Positions 24,487-35,803 of a DNA stretch of 64,000 nt are shown here, in pieces. The notes under the pieces were generated by a model. It was not told the DNA's origin. It searched no databases and saw only the letters and a list, made by a program, of their open reading frames with translations. This DNA comes from Tachypleus tridentatus (Eukaryota; Arthropoda; Merostomata; Xiphosura; Limulidae), in assembly GCF_004210375.1 (NCBI RefSeq), contig NC_134831.1:2976001-3040000 (forward strand). The letters run 5' to 3'. Position 1 is the first letter of the stretch; every line of letters starts with the position of its first letter. Made by a program: the position numbers and the translations under genes.

Positions 24487-25120
24487 AATTTGTTTGTTTT
24501 TGTTTTTTTTAATTTCGCGCAAAGCTACTCGAGGGCTATCTGCGCTAGCCGTCCCTAATTTAGCAGTGTAAGACTAGAGGGAAAGCAGCTAGTCATCACC
24601 ACCCACTGCCAACTCTTGGGCTACTCTTTTTACCAACGAATAGTGGGATTGACCGTCACATTATAACGCCCCCACGACTGAAAGAGCGAGCATGTGTGGT
24701 GCGACGGGGATTCGAACCCGCGACCCTCAGATTACGAATCGCGTACCTTAAACACTTGGCCATGCCGGGCCTCACATACTCTTCAGAGAGGCTCTTAAAA
24801 ACTGTCACATTATATATTTTTAATATCTATAAGAGCGAGCATGTTCAATGACAGGTTTCATACTCGCAACACGCTGAGTGCAAATCGAGTGTCCTAACCA
24901 TTAGTATATGCTTTTAGTTTCGTTTTGTTTGAGTTACGCCATCGGATAATTTCTATATTTTCGGTTATGGAGCGTAAGAAGAAGAACTGACAACATCGTT
25001 GCTCGGTTTAAACTTGTACAAAGTCGTTAGGATGGAATTTTCTATAGACAATAACTCAGAATTAGGGACAGCTAACAGATTACGAGTCGCACGCCTTAAC
25101 ACGCTTGGCCATGCCGGGCC
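24487..25120 (-). mobile_element. Composite SINE with 10-bp target-site duplication
   Basis: Exact 10-bp repeats GCGAACGTTT flank this segment (24477-24486 and 25121-25130). The left part, to about 24773, is a full minus-strand SINE from T-rich tail to head. The segment continues about 350 bp further and ends in a second SINE head (ACGCTTGGCCATGCCGGGCC) directly against the right repeat. Between them is sequence including a degenerate head-like piece (24832-24905). There is also a piece in the opposite orientation (GAATTAGGGACAGCTAACAG, about 25051). The flanking repeats suggest the whole 634 bp was inserted at once, or that a SINE was rearranged after insertion. Confidence 0.75.
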
Positions 25121-25130
25121 GCGAACGTTT

Positions 25131-25600
25131 TGAATGCATGCAACTTCTATGTGCCACTATCGACCTATCACTTCTCGTTTGGCAGTGGTGACATAAAGAA
25201 GTCTATCTTTAAATAACTGATTACTGTATTAACTCTAATTACCTAAGTTAAACTTTATTTTATTTAATTTTTTTTAAGAACGTTTGATTTGCCCATGTAT
25301 TTTTTAGCTAATTTAGTATATAGTGTGTATTTCAAAGTCGCTGTTAACACTTCGGGTGTATATCTCTGGTCTATTACTGCACTTTCTGTCACAGACGCAG
25401 GCGACTTGTTGGGGCATTTCTCGATTATTATTCGCGGGGAGTGTGCATGTACATTGTCTCCTTTTTTCTTTTTATACTTTCTGTATTTGTCGAACCTTTT
25501 ACACGCGCAGGTTGACGAAATTTTAATCTCTTTGCTACCCTCCAAGAGTTCGCCATGTCTTTCCACACCTTTCTGGGGATTTTGTTCAGCTCTCTACTTT
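25131..25600. other. Nothing recognised; overlapping ORFs on both strands
   Basis: Open frames of about 100 codons run on both strands over 25264-25627. Neither resembles a known family, and neither has a supporting splice or promoter context. The sequence is more CpG-rich than the START gene region. It may be the 5' end of the DIRS-type element that follows. Confidence 0.35.
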
Positions 25601-25619
25601 CTCAAGGATTATATTTCAG

Positions 25620-28600
25620 GTATGTGATGTTTTGCCATTGATATTTATACATCTCCCTCTTTCTCCTCATATTTGGGTTCACGCTTTTTGCTACCCCATT
25701 GAGTCATGGCATTGATATGTCCATTCCCTTATGGGCTTCAAGTCGGTCCACTCTTGCGACCCACATGGTAGGCTCCCAAATTCTAGACCACCAGTTGTGG
25801 GTTCAAATTCACCTGTTTGGGGAGTGGGTCCCATTTTTCTCGGTCATCCTAACTACACCTCATTCTTCTGTCTTAGTCTTCCTCTAACATTATTTGTAAT
25901 ATCTCACCTCAGTCATAATTCTATCTGAGGCTCTTCACGGGAATCCTGTGGGGTTCTTTGGAAACATCTTGCTTTGCTCAATAGGTTGCATTTTATCTTT
26001 GGCTCTGGCCTCACACATGTGGTTCATTCTTTTTGTATTCTCGAGGACTTGTCTCCCTGTTCCATTTATACGGGATCTTCTTATGGTCTCGTTTGTTCCG
26101 ACGCTTTTAGAGTGGCATGGTTAGTCTTTTGAATCATAGATGATTTCTATCGATCAGTGATATATATCTTCCATCAGATGCCCCCATTAATTCCTGTTGG
26201 AGCAGCTCTTTCCTTTCGGAAATTAAAGTTTATGATGTTCTGTTAAAGGGTTTCATCATACCTCGTTCCCCTTCTCTTTTATTTCCTTTCTCACTCTCAA
26301 GATCACTGGTCACTTCAATGTCTATCCAAAGCAGTACTCGACCTCCTCACACAACATATTGTCATACCTGGTTTTCATGGATTTTATTTCCACCAATTCA
26401 CTTGGCGTGGGATGGTATATCTTTTTAACACCTGGCACTTTGGTTTGGCTTCTACACCATATGTTTTTTCGAATGGCTCACACCTATACTCAGTATATTC
26501 ATATCCAGGCCCAGCATGATTGGGTGGTTAAGGCACTCGACTCATAATCCGAGTGTCGCGGGTTCGAAAAGCCGTGGGGGCGTTATAATGTCACGGTAAA
26601 TCCCACTGTTCGTTGGTAAAAGAGTAGCCCAAGAGTTGGCGGTGGGTGGTGATGACCAGCTGCCTTCTCTCTAGTCTTTGATTGCAAAATTAGGAACAGC
26701 TAGTGCAGATAGCCCTTGTGTAGCTTTGCACGAAATTCAAAACAAACCAAACCAATATTTATATCCTGGGGCTGTGCTTCCATGTTTACTTTAAGAATAT
26801 GCTTCTTCATTTCCAATTTGAGTTAGCCAGTGCTACTTGTCAGCTCCTTCTTGAAGCAGTGTGGATGAGATGGTAGATTGCATTGAAGGATCCTTTCTTC
26901 ATTGTCCCAAATACTTTGTACATCTGGATGCTTTCTTTAACATCCATCTTGGTCGGAATCAAACTTCTCATTGGCTTTTTCTGTGTAACTGGCCATTTGG
27001 ACAGTTTTGTTTGCTCCCTTACTTTCTACTGGTGGCACTATCTTGCTTTTGGAGTGATCATCTCTGACGTGTATCATACCCCTCGACAGGGCTCATATGC
27101 ATTTGCATCAATGGGCTCTCATGACCAGAGGAAACACTCATAGGATCCCTTGGGTAATACTATTTTCTTTCCCTTCTCAATGAATTATCTCTATTAGTTA
27201 TTGGACAGGGCTCATATGTTAGTGAGTATTCCACTTCCTCTGTAGCCAGAGTTATATCTTTTCACAGATGCATCTCTTCTGTGTTGAGGTTCATAGGTTG
27301 ATCACCAACAGGTTTTGGGTTGTTGGTCTGTGGAAGGATGTTCTCTTCACATCAAAGTCCTGGCTGTCTGTCAAGCATTTGATCTTTTTTATTTCTGTCA
27401 ACCGATGTTATCTGTTATGACCTGTTGTGACATTCTACACTGCTGGCTTGTATCAATTACAAAAGCGGCACCCAGTCATGATCCGCATTTTGCACATTGT
27501 ATCTTATCAATTGGACCCACTTCTATCACATTCATGTGATGGTATGTCATATTCTATGTGCTTTCAATCTGGTAGTTGATTGTCTTTCCCAGCTGAATTA
27601 GATTTATTCTACATGCTGTTGTTATTGGTGGTGCTGTTATCATTTTTGTGCTCCCCATATTAATGCATTTGCCACTACCCTCAATCACAAAATACCTCAG
27701 TTTTGTCATCAGTTTCCTGTGCTAAGGCTTTAGCAATAGATGCCTTCAGCAGAGATTGGTTACATTTATTCCTTTGTTTCTCCTCCTATACAATTACTTT
27801 AGCAGATAGTCTTTCTTGTCCTTGTCACTTCTCTGGTTACAACTCTTCCAACCCATCCTTTATCGAGATTTACTTTCCTTCTTAAGACTGCTGTTGTTCG
27901 AGACTGTCAGTCTTCCCTTTCCCCAATTGGTCTATACTTTATTTCCCATATCTACCCTCATCCTGATGAGGATAGGCTCCACTATCCAGTCTGTGCCTTT
28001 TGCTGTTATATTGCTCACACAGCTTCCTTTCATGGTCCTTGCTGCTGCCTTTTTATTGCTGGTAACTTTTCCTGTAATATTTCCCAAGTTACCCTAACAA
28101 ATTGAGTTTAATTTTGATTCAGTTGGCCTCTTCCTCGTCTCCTTCCCAGCATGTTCTCTTTCGTGCTTCCTCGTATCAAATACATCACCTTAACTTTTTC
28201 TTTTGCCCTTTGGTCATTGGAAGAGATTCTAAAATTGAGCATGTGGATAACTCCACATAAGTGCATCTCCCACTAACTACACTACATTGCTGTTTCTGCT
28301 TCCTCAGGATATTGTCTGCTGTCAGCTATGGTTCTTCTACAGACTTCAGCATGGCTGTGATACGAGGTAAGTCTTTATTAATGCTTTGCTTTATTATTCA
28401 AGGGTACCTGCTTCAGTTTCACTTTGGAAACTGCTATGGTGAGTCGTTCCTGACTAGGTATTCTGTCTGTACTTGGAATGAGTTCCACTTAAATGGATAT
28501 AATCATTCATGGACATCTAGCTATCAAATAATAACTGTAAGCCATGTTGATTCTTTTACATTTTCCATTGTTATGTATGCTCACCCTTGATGGGGTGTTT

Positions 28601-28900
28601 CACGAAATTTCTACTGTGTAAATTTCTCGTGATAATTGCATCATAATATACCCAGAGTGTACCACTTGGCGATGACTTAGGTAAAGCAGAAGAGTATTAC
28701 TGCCCATCCCTGCCATGTATTGGGTGAATAAATTGGTGTGGTCTACTTTAAAAAGTAGGTTTTATGATAATCTATTGTACTGTAATGTGTTGCTATCACT
28801 CTGGATTTCCCTACACACATTTTCTCCTTTCTTCCAGGAGAATATGAGAGTCCTTACCATTTTCAAGCTAATGCAGTGGTTGTCCATTGAGAGAACCTGC
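25620..28900 (+). mobile_element. DIRS-type tyrosine-recombinase retrotransposon, copy 2 (decayed, SINE-split)
   Basis: Second copy of the DIRS-like family, frame-broken. Order of blocks: reverse-transcriptase remnants before and after a SINE (26503-26752), including ATCQLLLEAVW near 26835; RAHMHLHQWALMTRGN near 27090-27135; RNase H with LFTDAS (about 27258), GCWSVEGCSLHIKVL (27318-27362) and AFDLF; a VVDCLSQLN motif (about 27573); ALAIDAFSRDWLHL (about 27727-27770); then the recombinase domain, with HPDEDRLHYPVCA (about 27960-28000), IAHTASF (about 28015), a SQVTLTN block (28082-28105) and LEEILKLSMWIT (about 28217-28255). These match the RT, RNase H, tyrosine recombinase order of DIRS-type elements. 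The 3' non-coding part (28260-28900) resembles 37260-37800. Confidence 0.78.
26503..26752 (+). mobile_element. tRNA-derived SINE inserted in DIRS copy 2
   Basis: Head AGGCCCAGCATGATTGGGTG, B-box GCGGGTTCGAA, then a deletion that joins the head directly to AGCCGTGGGGGCG. The tail is GCACGAAATTCAAAACAAAC. Near-identical flanks ATATTCATATCC (left) and ATATTTATATCC (right) look like a target-site duplication with one mutation. The SINE is therefore younger than the DIRS copy. Confidence 0.92.
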
Positions 28901-29430
28901 TGTATTGATTACACATCGTTCAGAGTAGGGTGGTGGTATTCTGCTAGTGTAGATGAAATTACAAGATCAAACAGATGGGTAATTTTCCCGGAGTTGAGAT
29001 GCCCTAATGCTGTTCACCCTTCAAATTGGGTGCTCTCCTGCTATTCTTGTGCAGATGTTGGTACTCAGTAGTTGTAACTTGAATGAACCAATCACAAGTC
29101 CTCACCCAGGTTTTGGGTTGTTCATCATCTCCTCTGGATGGATCTTTCGTGTTGTGAGTTGCAGAGGGTCTTTATAGTATGTTTCCACTCCTGTCCTGGG
29201 TTATACCTTGTTGGGGAGTTGAGTTGTTTCAGGCATGTTTCACAGTCGCGTATGCAATGAACTTCCCTAAAATTCCATTTGCGAAGATGTTGGTACCCAC
29301 CAAGTGAGGTTTTAGTTGTAGTTAACTTACGAAGTGTGATTCGTGTTACGTACTATAGTTTATCTTGGACGAGTTTCTTAATTTAGAAATAATTGAGTAT
29401 ACATTTTTAACGATTATTACTAATAATGAC
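28900..29430. other. Nothing firmly recognised
   Basis: Possible continuation of the DIRS 3' region, followed by AT-rich sequence. No gene seen. Confidence 0.3.
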
Positions 29431-29439
29431 TTATGTGCA

Positions 29440-30035
29440 ACAGCTTTACAAAGTTACAATATTGAATCTTCTGATCTTAACTGAATTTTATCGACGGATC
29501 ACAGAGAGTGAAGCAATTGTACATTGATACACAGGTACACTTAACGAGAATGCTAGCTAGCCCTATTATTAACTGGTCTCACGTAACTTTCTCGCAGCTG
29601 AAGTTATTCAGTGATTTTGTAGAAATGCTAACGTCTGAAGTTGAATAGTTCGTAATGTTCGAAAACTATAAGCGTTCCTGGTCAAATATCTGGAGTTTTC
29701 CGATTAATAAGAATTTGCCACAATTACAGCTACCTCAGCTTATTATATACTGACTGTAGCAACTCAACAATATTAAACTGTCTGTCCCTGTGTTGCGATT
29801 TATAAACTTTAAAGCGTAGTTCTAGTAAGTTCAGTTGGCCATAATTCTGGCAATCTCTAGTATTTTACATACATAGTGCGTTGTTTATTGTTTATTACGC
29901 TCGAGAATCTTATTCAGATTTAGAAAATAGGCGGAACTCTCGCAATACAAGTTACATGCGTTTCTAAATATATATTAAACTGAAACAAACATCGACGTTA
30001 AAACAATTACACAATAGTAAATTCGTTACAACATT
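29440..30035 (+). mobile_element. LTR-like repeat, copy with candidate primer-binding site
   Basis: Matches 45009-45430 in the opposite orientation. Shared blocks are GAAGTTGAATAGTTCGTAAT, then GTTCGAAAACTATAAGCGTT (about 29637-29685), and ACGCTCGAGAAT (about 29898), and a terminal AAATTCGTTACA against TGTAACGGATTT. The repeat ends CGTTACA, followed at once by ACATTCGCGCCC. That resembles the TGGCGCCC type of primer-binding site found just after a 5' LTR. The left boundary is not determined and no gag-pol was recognised. Confidence 0.5.
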
Positions 30036-30039
30036 CGCG

Positions 30040-30879
30040 CCCTAGACACTGCACTATAGGGCACACACTATCTAGTACCCAACTTTCAATCGTGGGAGTG
30101 AAAGATTCTGCATTATTTCTGTCTCTTACACCATTAGCTCTCACACGATTGTGTTCCCTACATGTTCCGCCATGTCTGGTTCTCCTGGCTACTTCGTTTT
30201 TGAAGACAAAGAGATACCTCCTTAAATGAGTTGCAGTGCCCCTCCTCTATCATATGATCTGTTCCTCTCTTTTAGGGTGTGTCCTTCGGACGCTTCTGGG
30301 GAATGCGCATGTACTTCCCTCACACCAGTTTTTCTTACGTTTCAATGTGATATTCAAGCTAATTTTGTAAGAGGAGGGAGAGTATTTTATCAGAAGTTTT
30401 AATTTTCTTAAATGAAAATGTATTTACGATAAGTACTTTCCTCGTCTCGTATTTCCCACCCTTCCTTAACAGATATTTTTGGTGCTTGCATCTTCTTCCA
30501 GACTTCAGAGTGATAATTTGGTAGTGGGTCTAGAAGGAGTCACATTATAGAGTGCCTCCTGTTGGTGGAAAGGTGATACATAATGATTTGCATGAGAGAC
30601 ATGTTTGAGCTTTGGATAACTGGAATGAAAAAGGCTTGTGGTATGCGTTCAAAAAGTTCACAAATGAAGGGAAATACCCATATGAAGTACATTTTTGTTA
30701 AGAAAAATTACAACCTTAATGTATACCTTCTGATTGATAGTTCAGCAATTATTGCTAAATCGATTGTTCTCAAACTACTTTAATAACCATAAAACTCCTA
30801 TTTAATTACAAATTGTTTTGCAGACCCCCTTCCTAAATCTATCGATAGTTTTCATTTTAAAATAAAAAATTCTGTGTAC
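30040..30879. other. Nothing recognised
   Basis: May include the start of an LTR element interior, given the candidate primer-binding site at about 30033. No coding domain could be supported. Confidence 0.3.
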
Positions 30880-30889
30880 ATGAAAAGCT

Positions 30890-31169
30890 GGTCTCGGCAT
30901 GGCCAGGTGGTTAAGACACTCGACTCTCAATCCGAGGGTCGCGGAATCGAATTCCCGTCACACCAAACACGCTTACCCTTCCAGCCATGGGGGAGTTATA
31001 ATGTGACGGTCAATTCCACAATTCTTTGGTAAAAAAGTAGCCCAAGAGTTGGCTGTTGGTGGTGATGTCTAGCTGCCTTCCCTCTAGTCTTACATTGCTA
31101 AATTAGGGACAACTAGCGCAGATAGTCCTCGTGGAGCTTTGCGCGAAATTAAAAAACAAACTAATAAAC
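30890..31169 (+). mobile_element. tRNA-derived SINE with target-site duplication
   Basis: Full copy: CTCGGCATGGCCAGGTGGTT (head), CCGAGGGTCGCGGAATCGAA (B-box region) and GCGCGAAATTAAAAAACAAA (tail). It is flanked by ATGAAAAGCT at 30880-30889 and 31170-31179. Confidence 0.95.
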
Positions 31170-31179
31170 ATGAAAAGCT

Positions 31180-31245
31180 ATATTCGTTAATTTGTTTTTG
31201 AATTTCGCGCAAAGCTACGCGAGGACTATTTGTGCTTGTTGTCCC
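31180..31245 (-). mobile_element. 5'-truncated SINE at the same target site
   Basis: Minus-strand SINE tail only: TTTTTGAATTTCGCGCAAAG, then CTACGCGAGGACTATTTGTG. It is bounded by ATGAAAAGCT on both sides (31170-31179 and 31246-31255). The same 10-mer also bounds the upstream SINE, giving three copies in a row. Confidence 0.85.
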
Positions 31246-31604
31246 ATGAAAAGCTACATTCACATTCCAACAAGTAGACGACATAAAAGTTAGGAATAGA
31301 GGAAGAGGTCTCGTGTACCTGACTCTCCTGGGTATCTAAAAATTAACATACCCAAATACCCACACAGAAGAAGCAAAAGAGATATTCCAAAATTAAATAT
31401 TTTAAATGTGGTATGGGAAATTTAAATGAGAAATGTGGTACAGAGCAATACCATATGTATGTTACCATGTTAATTAATAGGTAGAAAGACAAATCGGAAT
31501 TCCAATCAAAAGAACACTTTAAGGTTTCCTTATTTTAGTCGTGCATGGAATCAAGATCATCCTTATTAGTCATTAGACGTATTTTCTTGTATAAAAGATG
31601 CACT

Positions 31605-32165
31605 CCATGGCCAAAAGTACGTGGATACCCGACCGTCACACCCATATGTACTTGTTGAATATCTCATTCCAAAACTATGGGCATTAATATGGAGTTGGTC
31701 CCCATTTTACTGCTATAGCAGCCTCCACTCTTTTTGGAAAACTTTCCACTAAAATTTGAAACATGTCTGAGGGGATTCGCTCCTATTCAGCCACAAGAGC
31801 ATTAGTGAGGTCGGGCGAGAATGCCTAGCTCGCAGTCGACTTTCCAATTCATCCCAAAGGTGTTTGAAGGGTCAGAGCTCTGTGCAGGCCAGCCAAGTTC
31901 TTCCACATCAGTTTCGGCAAACCACGTCTTTATGGGCCTAGCTTTGTGCACGGGGACATTGCCATACTGAAACAAAAAAGGAGCTTTCCCCAAACTGTTG
32001 CCACAAAGTTGAAAGCACACAAACCTCTAGAATATCATTTTATGCTGTAGCATTACGATTTCCCTTCACTGGAACTAAAAAGCCTAGCCCAAACCATGAA
32101 AAAATCCCAAGACCATTATTCCTCCTCCACATAACTTTACAGTTGGCACTATGCATTCAGGCAGG
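31605..32165 (-). mobile_element. Tc1-like DNA transposon relic
   Basis: Transposase relic on the minus strand. The open frame 32020-31802 reads FQLCGNSLGKAPFLFQYGNV, then PVHKARPIKTWFAE and EELGWPAQSSDP. This matches the Tc1 block that contains the second catalytic aspartate (Q-H-D-N-x-PVHKA...W-Q-PDLNPIE). The aspartate is glycine here (QYGN), and the DLNPIE region with the third acidic residue is destroyed. The outer end, CATGGCCAAAAGTACGTGGA at 31611, resembles the terminal repeat of Tc1 elements common in fish and frogs. The other end and N-terminal half are missing; the element stops against a SINE fragment. Inactive. Confidence 0.88.
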
Positions 32166-32168
32166 TAG

Positions 32169-32272
32169 CAGTGAGTGGTAAGTACTAAATGCTTTCCATG
32201 TAGTCTTTTACCGCTAAATTAGGGACAGATGACTTTCATGTAGCCTTGCGCGAAATTCAAAACAAAGCAAAT
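32169..32272 (+). mobile_element. Partial SINE (3' end)
   Basis: Only the last third is present: GCTAAATTAGGGACAG, then TGTAGCCTTGCGCGAAATTC with a CAAA tail. It abuts the broken end of the Tc1 relic. Confidence 0.8.
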
Positions 32273-34930
32273 CATGCAGTGATATTTTACTGTTTTAAAA
32301 TAAACTTAATTTATTTTTCATGGTCGAATACAATTCCTGCATACTTCCAAATAAAAACTTTTAAATGAGGTACATGAATGTTTTTTAAAACGACAGTTGT
32401 ATTAGCAAACATTCGCCACCAGATACCACAATATAGTTTATTAAAATTTTGTTTCATATCTAAGAGGGAAACAACAATTTTTAAAACTTTTTGAATAAAT
32501 ATCTGCTTTTGTTATTGACTTAAAATCTCTGTAATATTCCTGTTTATTTAACTTTTAACTTTATATAAAACTTTAAACGTAATCTATTGTAAAGTGTCAA
32601 TTGTTTGAAAAGATTAGTATTGCTTGTAGATTAATTTTATATCGTATTTAGTACATGAAAAATAAATGGAATCGGAGTAAAAATAAAACTGAAATAGTGT
32701 TATTTGTGGGTAAAACAGATAGGTACTAATTTATGTATTTATACAATTTGGCGTGTAATACAGAAACAGTTTATGTGGGTACAAACATGACTAGAAATTT
32801 AAATATACTGTGAAGCTTGTTCCATTATATTTATTTAATATATAAGTTAAAACAAAATTAGAAGTAGCATGTATGATATAGTTTTGTTCAAGTTGCATCT
32901 TGAGTAGAATTTAGGCCTTAAAATGGTTCTACTACTAGGGCAGATTACTTTCTACCATCAGACCTAAGTATTAATAACAGTAGAACTAGCCATTGACTTT
33001 GAAACTCAAACAACATGTGAAAATACTTTTCGTATTACTAGAATTATATAGTAGTAAACTTATTGATAAACTTTTTTTTTAATATATAGTTTTTGCTTTA
33101 AGCTTAATGTTTAGCTTAAGTGGATGAAAAACATACAAAAGTATGTATTTTTAGTTTAGAATCTAAAAGAGTAAATTAGAATGTGATATGTGGCTTTCTT
33201 GGATTATTATTTTTAGATTTCAGTTAGTGTATTTATGTTATAGATGAAAGAGAGAGAGAGAGAGTTGATCACGTAATTTAGATGAATTAAAATTACTATA
33301 TGTGTAATTTTTGAAGATTTAAACTTGAGACGTGGATGTGATAAAAGAATTGATGAATAGAAAGCCATTATAATAAAGATCCAGTTATAAACGAGAACCA
33401 CTGAAACATGATGTAGTATTATTAAGTTTTAAACTGATGAACTGTTATTTATTCAGATAGAATAAAAGTGTATTGATTCACTTTTGATCACAAAACCATA
33501 TTAAATATAATGAAGTACTAATTTTGTAATTGGATTTGATAACAATTCTAGTAGATTAATAACATAGTGAGCCACAAGTGAATAGTCTAACAATTAGACC
33601 AATATACTTATATATCATTTGACATGTGTGCATGTACCTATTCAAGATTGTAACAGACCCCTTGAAAATGACCACTCTAGAACCTATTTGCTCTAAAATA
33701 CTGTAAGGCGTGATGTCTCATGAAGCATGTTGAATATAATATTTATGTATATTTACTAATAAATATATATTTTTAAATACTTATTACATAGTTAATAAAA
33801 ATATTTACTTATTTCCTAATTTCTTTACTGAATATTGTGGTCTGCTGTAATTTTGTTTTCCAGCTTTTACACTACGCTGGAATTTTGGTGTATGAAATTT
33901 CATGTATTTATAAGATATTCTGTACTTCACTTGTCACTTTCATTTTTCATTATTTAACCTGTTTTTACTTCTGTACCTTCATATTATTTTTGAATGTCTG
34001 GATATTCACTGATGTATTAAATTTTTTAGATTTGACACTAAAGCATGTGATGATGGTTAACCATGAAAGACTTGTACTTGCAGACTTTAAGGTACTTCAT
34101 TGAGAAATATCTATGTAAGATATCCATGTTCAATCAAGAATGATAAAAGATATAATAAGACAGAATCACCTAATAGCTCAAAAACAAAACATTATTGTAT
34201 GATAAGAGGCCACCAATGTTTTCAGATTCAAGTAAATTATGATTATTAATAGAACATTAGTCACCAAAGAGTTGTTTACGTTAATATTCCATGCTTGTGT
34301 TATGTCCATTCTTTATAGATTGTCATTTATGGTATTAATAATTATTTTGTTAACCTTTTAAGATTTGGTGGCAGTGCTGTGCAGGTTCAGTGGGGTACAA
34401 GTGTGAGGCCCTTAGCAACAGGTGTGGATTTGTTCAGCTCATGCGATCCAGTAACCTTTATCATAGGATTCTAAATTTATTGTTTGTATCCACTCTTCAC
34501 AAAATTGTTACAGTGTAATGTGTTCCAGATATAAAAATTATTTGGAATGTCTGTGACCTAGAGTTGTGGTCACAATCATGTACTTTGTTATGTCCAATGG
34601 GGCAATGCTTTTTTATTGTACCTGTTTCTGTAAAGCCAACATTTGGTGTTGCTTCTCTTTGATTTAAATTGCTGAAATGAACCATATGTTTGTAAGAGTA
34701 CTTAATTTCTAAGAACATTTTGATCTGTGATGTATTTTAACACCAATCACATACATTTTAACCTTATAACAAAATTTTAATGTTCCACTAGTAAAAGACA
34801 TTTGTATCTAAATTAGACTGAAAAATCCATCATTGTTATTTCATGTATGTATCTATCTTTCAGTTTTCTCCAGTTTGTTGACTTCCACTATTTGTTATCA
34901 TTTACTGTGAGGTGTAATACTGTAAATGAT
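32273..34930. other. AT-rich sequence, nothing recognised
   Basis: Long AT-rich stretch with only chance-sized frames. A GA microsatellite lies at about 33248-33264. No repeat family, exon or RNA gene could be supported. Confidence 0.45.
33248..33264. repeat. (GA)n microsatellite
   Basis: About eight AG dinucleotides in a row. Simple sequence repeat. Confidence 0.9.
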
Positions 34931-34932
34931 TT

Positions 34933-34966
34933 GTGATGACAAGAAACCCACTTGAGATAAAAGTGA
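34933..34966 (+). repeat. Fragment of the foldback repeat seen at 55.97 kb
   Basis: GTGATGACAAGAAACCCACT, then TGAGATAAAAGTG, matches the left flank of the 55973-56145 element (GTGATGACAAGAAACCCTCT, then TGAAGTAAAAACG). It probably marks a short member of the same dispersed family. Confidence 0.5.
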
Positions 34967-35659
34967 GGCTGTAAATTTACCTGAAAACCCAAAATTGTAA
35001 AAAACATTGGTTTATTTAATAAGCCATAGCTCTAAGACTTAATATGATACAAAGCTGAATTTTGTTTTCAAATTTCCTGTAACATATCAGTTAATAAGTC
35101 AGGAATTGTTGTAATTAAAAGTCTATTAGATCTGTAAAAAAAATGTAGTTGCATGCATCTTTTTATGATTTAGCTAAAAATAGCCCTACTTCAAGCCACA
35201 GTTTGACCATGTCACCAGTTATTCAGCCTTTTCATATTTAATCATATATTCTTACATCTCTGAATATGATCTACAAAAAAAATCAAGATGGCGTTCAACC
35301 TACTTTTTGTCATTATATGGGTAGATGAGCACGTGAATTTTTTCAAGGCATTCTGTGGGGGTCACCTGCAGCCCCCTGGATGATTTGACATGGAATGACT
35401 TATAGTATAACATGAGCCTTTAGTGATTTACCAAATATAATGGTGTGAATAATATAAGTAGTTTACAAATGGTTCAAAGAGTAATATAACAATAAAATTT
35501 CAAAGTAAATAGATGTATACTGGTATGAATTTAAAGCTATTTAAGATAAATTTAGTTTCATGTTATAGTTTGAAGTAATTTTAGAAAACAAAATTGATAA
35601 TTTAGATTTATTTCAATATTTTCTTTCTGGTGATTATGAACTTAGTCAAATTGATTAAC

Positions 35660-35800
35660 CTTATATTGAGTTAGTATGGAGAAAAGAATGATAAAATATG
35701 AAGGTTTACTGAAAAAAAATGTTTGAAATATATTTAGGAGATTTTAGAGATTATACAAATAATATTTGAGATGATGGAAAGAGTATTTTCAATCTTAACA
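35660..35800 (+). repeat. Unassigned dispersed repeat, copy B
   Basis: Collinear with 17640-17800 (see there). It is cut off at the start of a SINE fragment. Confidence 0.5.
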
Positions 35801-35803
35801 TGA

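Noticed and set aside
25264..25627. Overlapping 100- and 112-codon frames on opposite strands
   Set aside because: They mirror each other, lack any domain, and sit at the edge of a DIRS-type relic. Nothing supports a host gene.
33837..34103. 88-codon hydrophobic frame
   Set aside because: T-rich sequence gives Phe/Leu/Tyr-rich readings by chance. There is no start context, homologous pattern or splice evidence.
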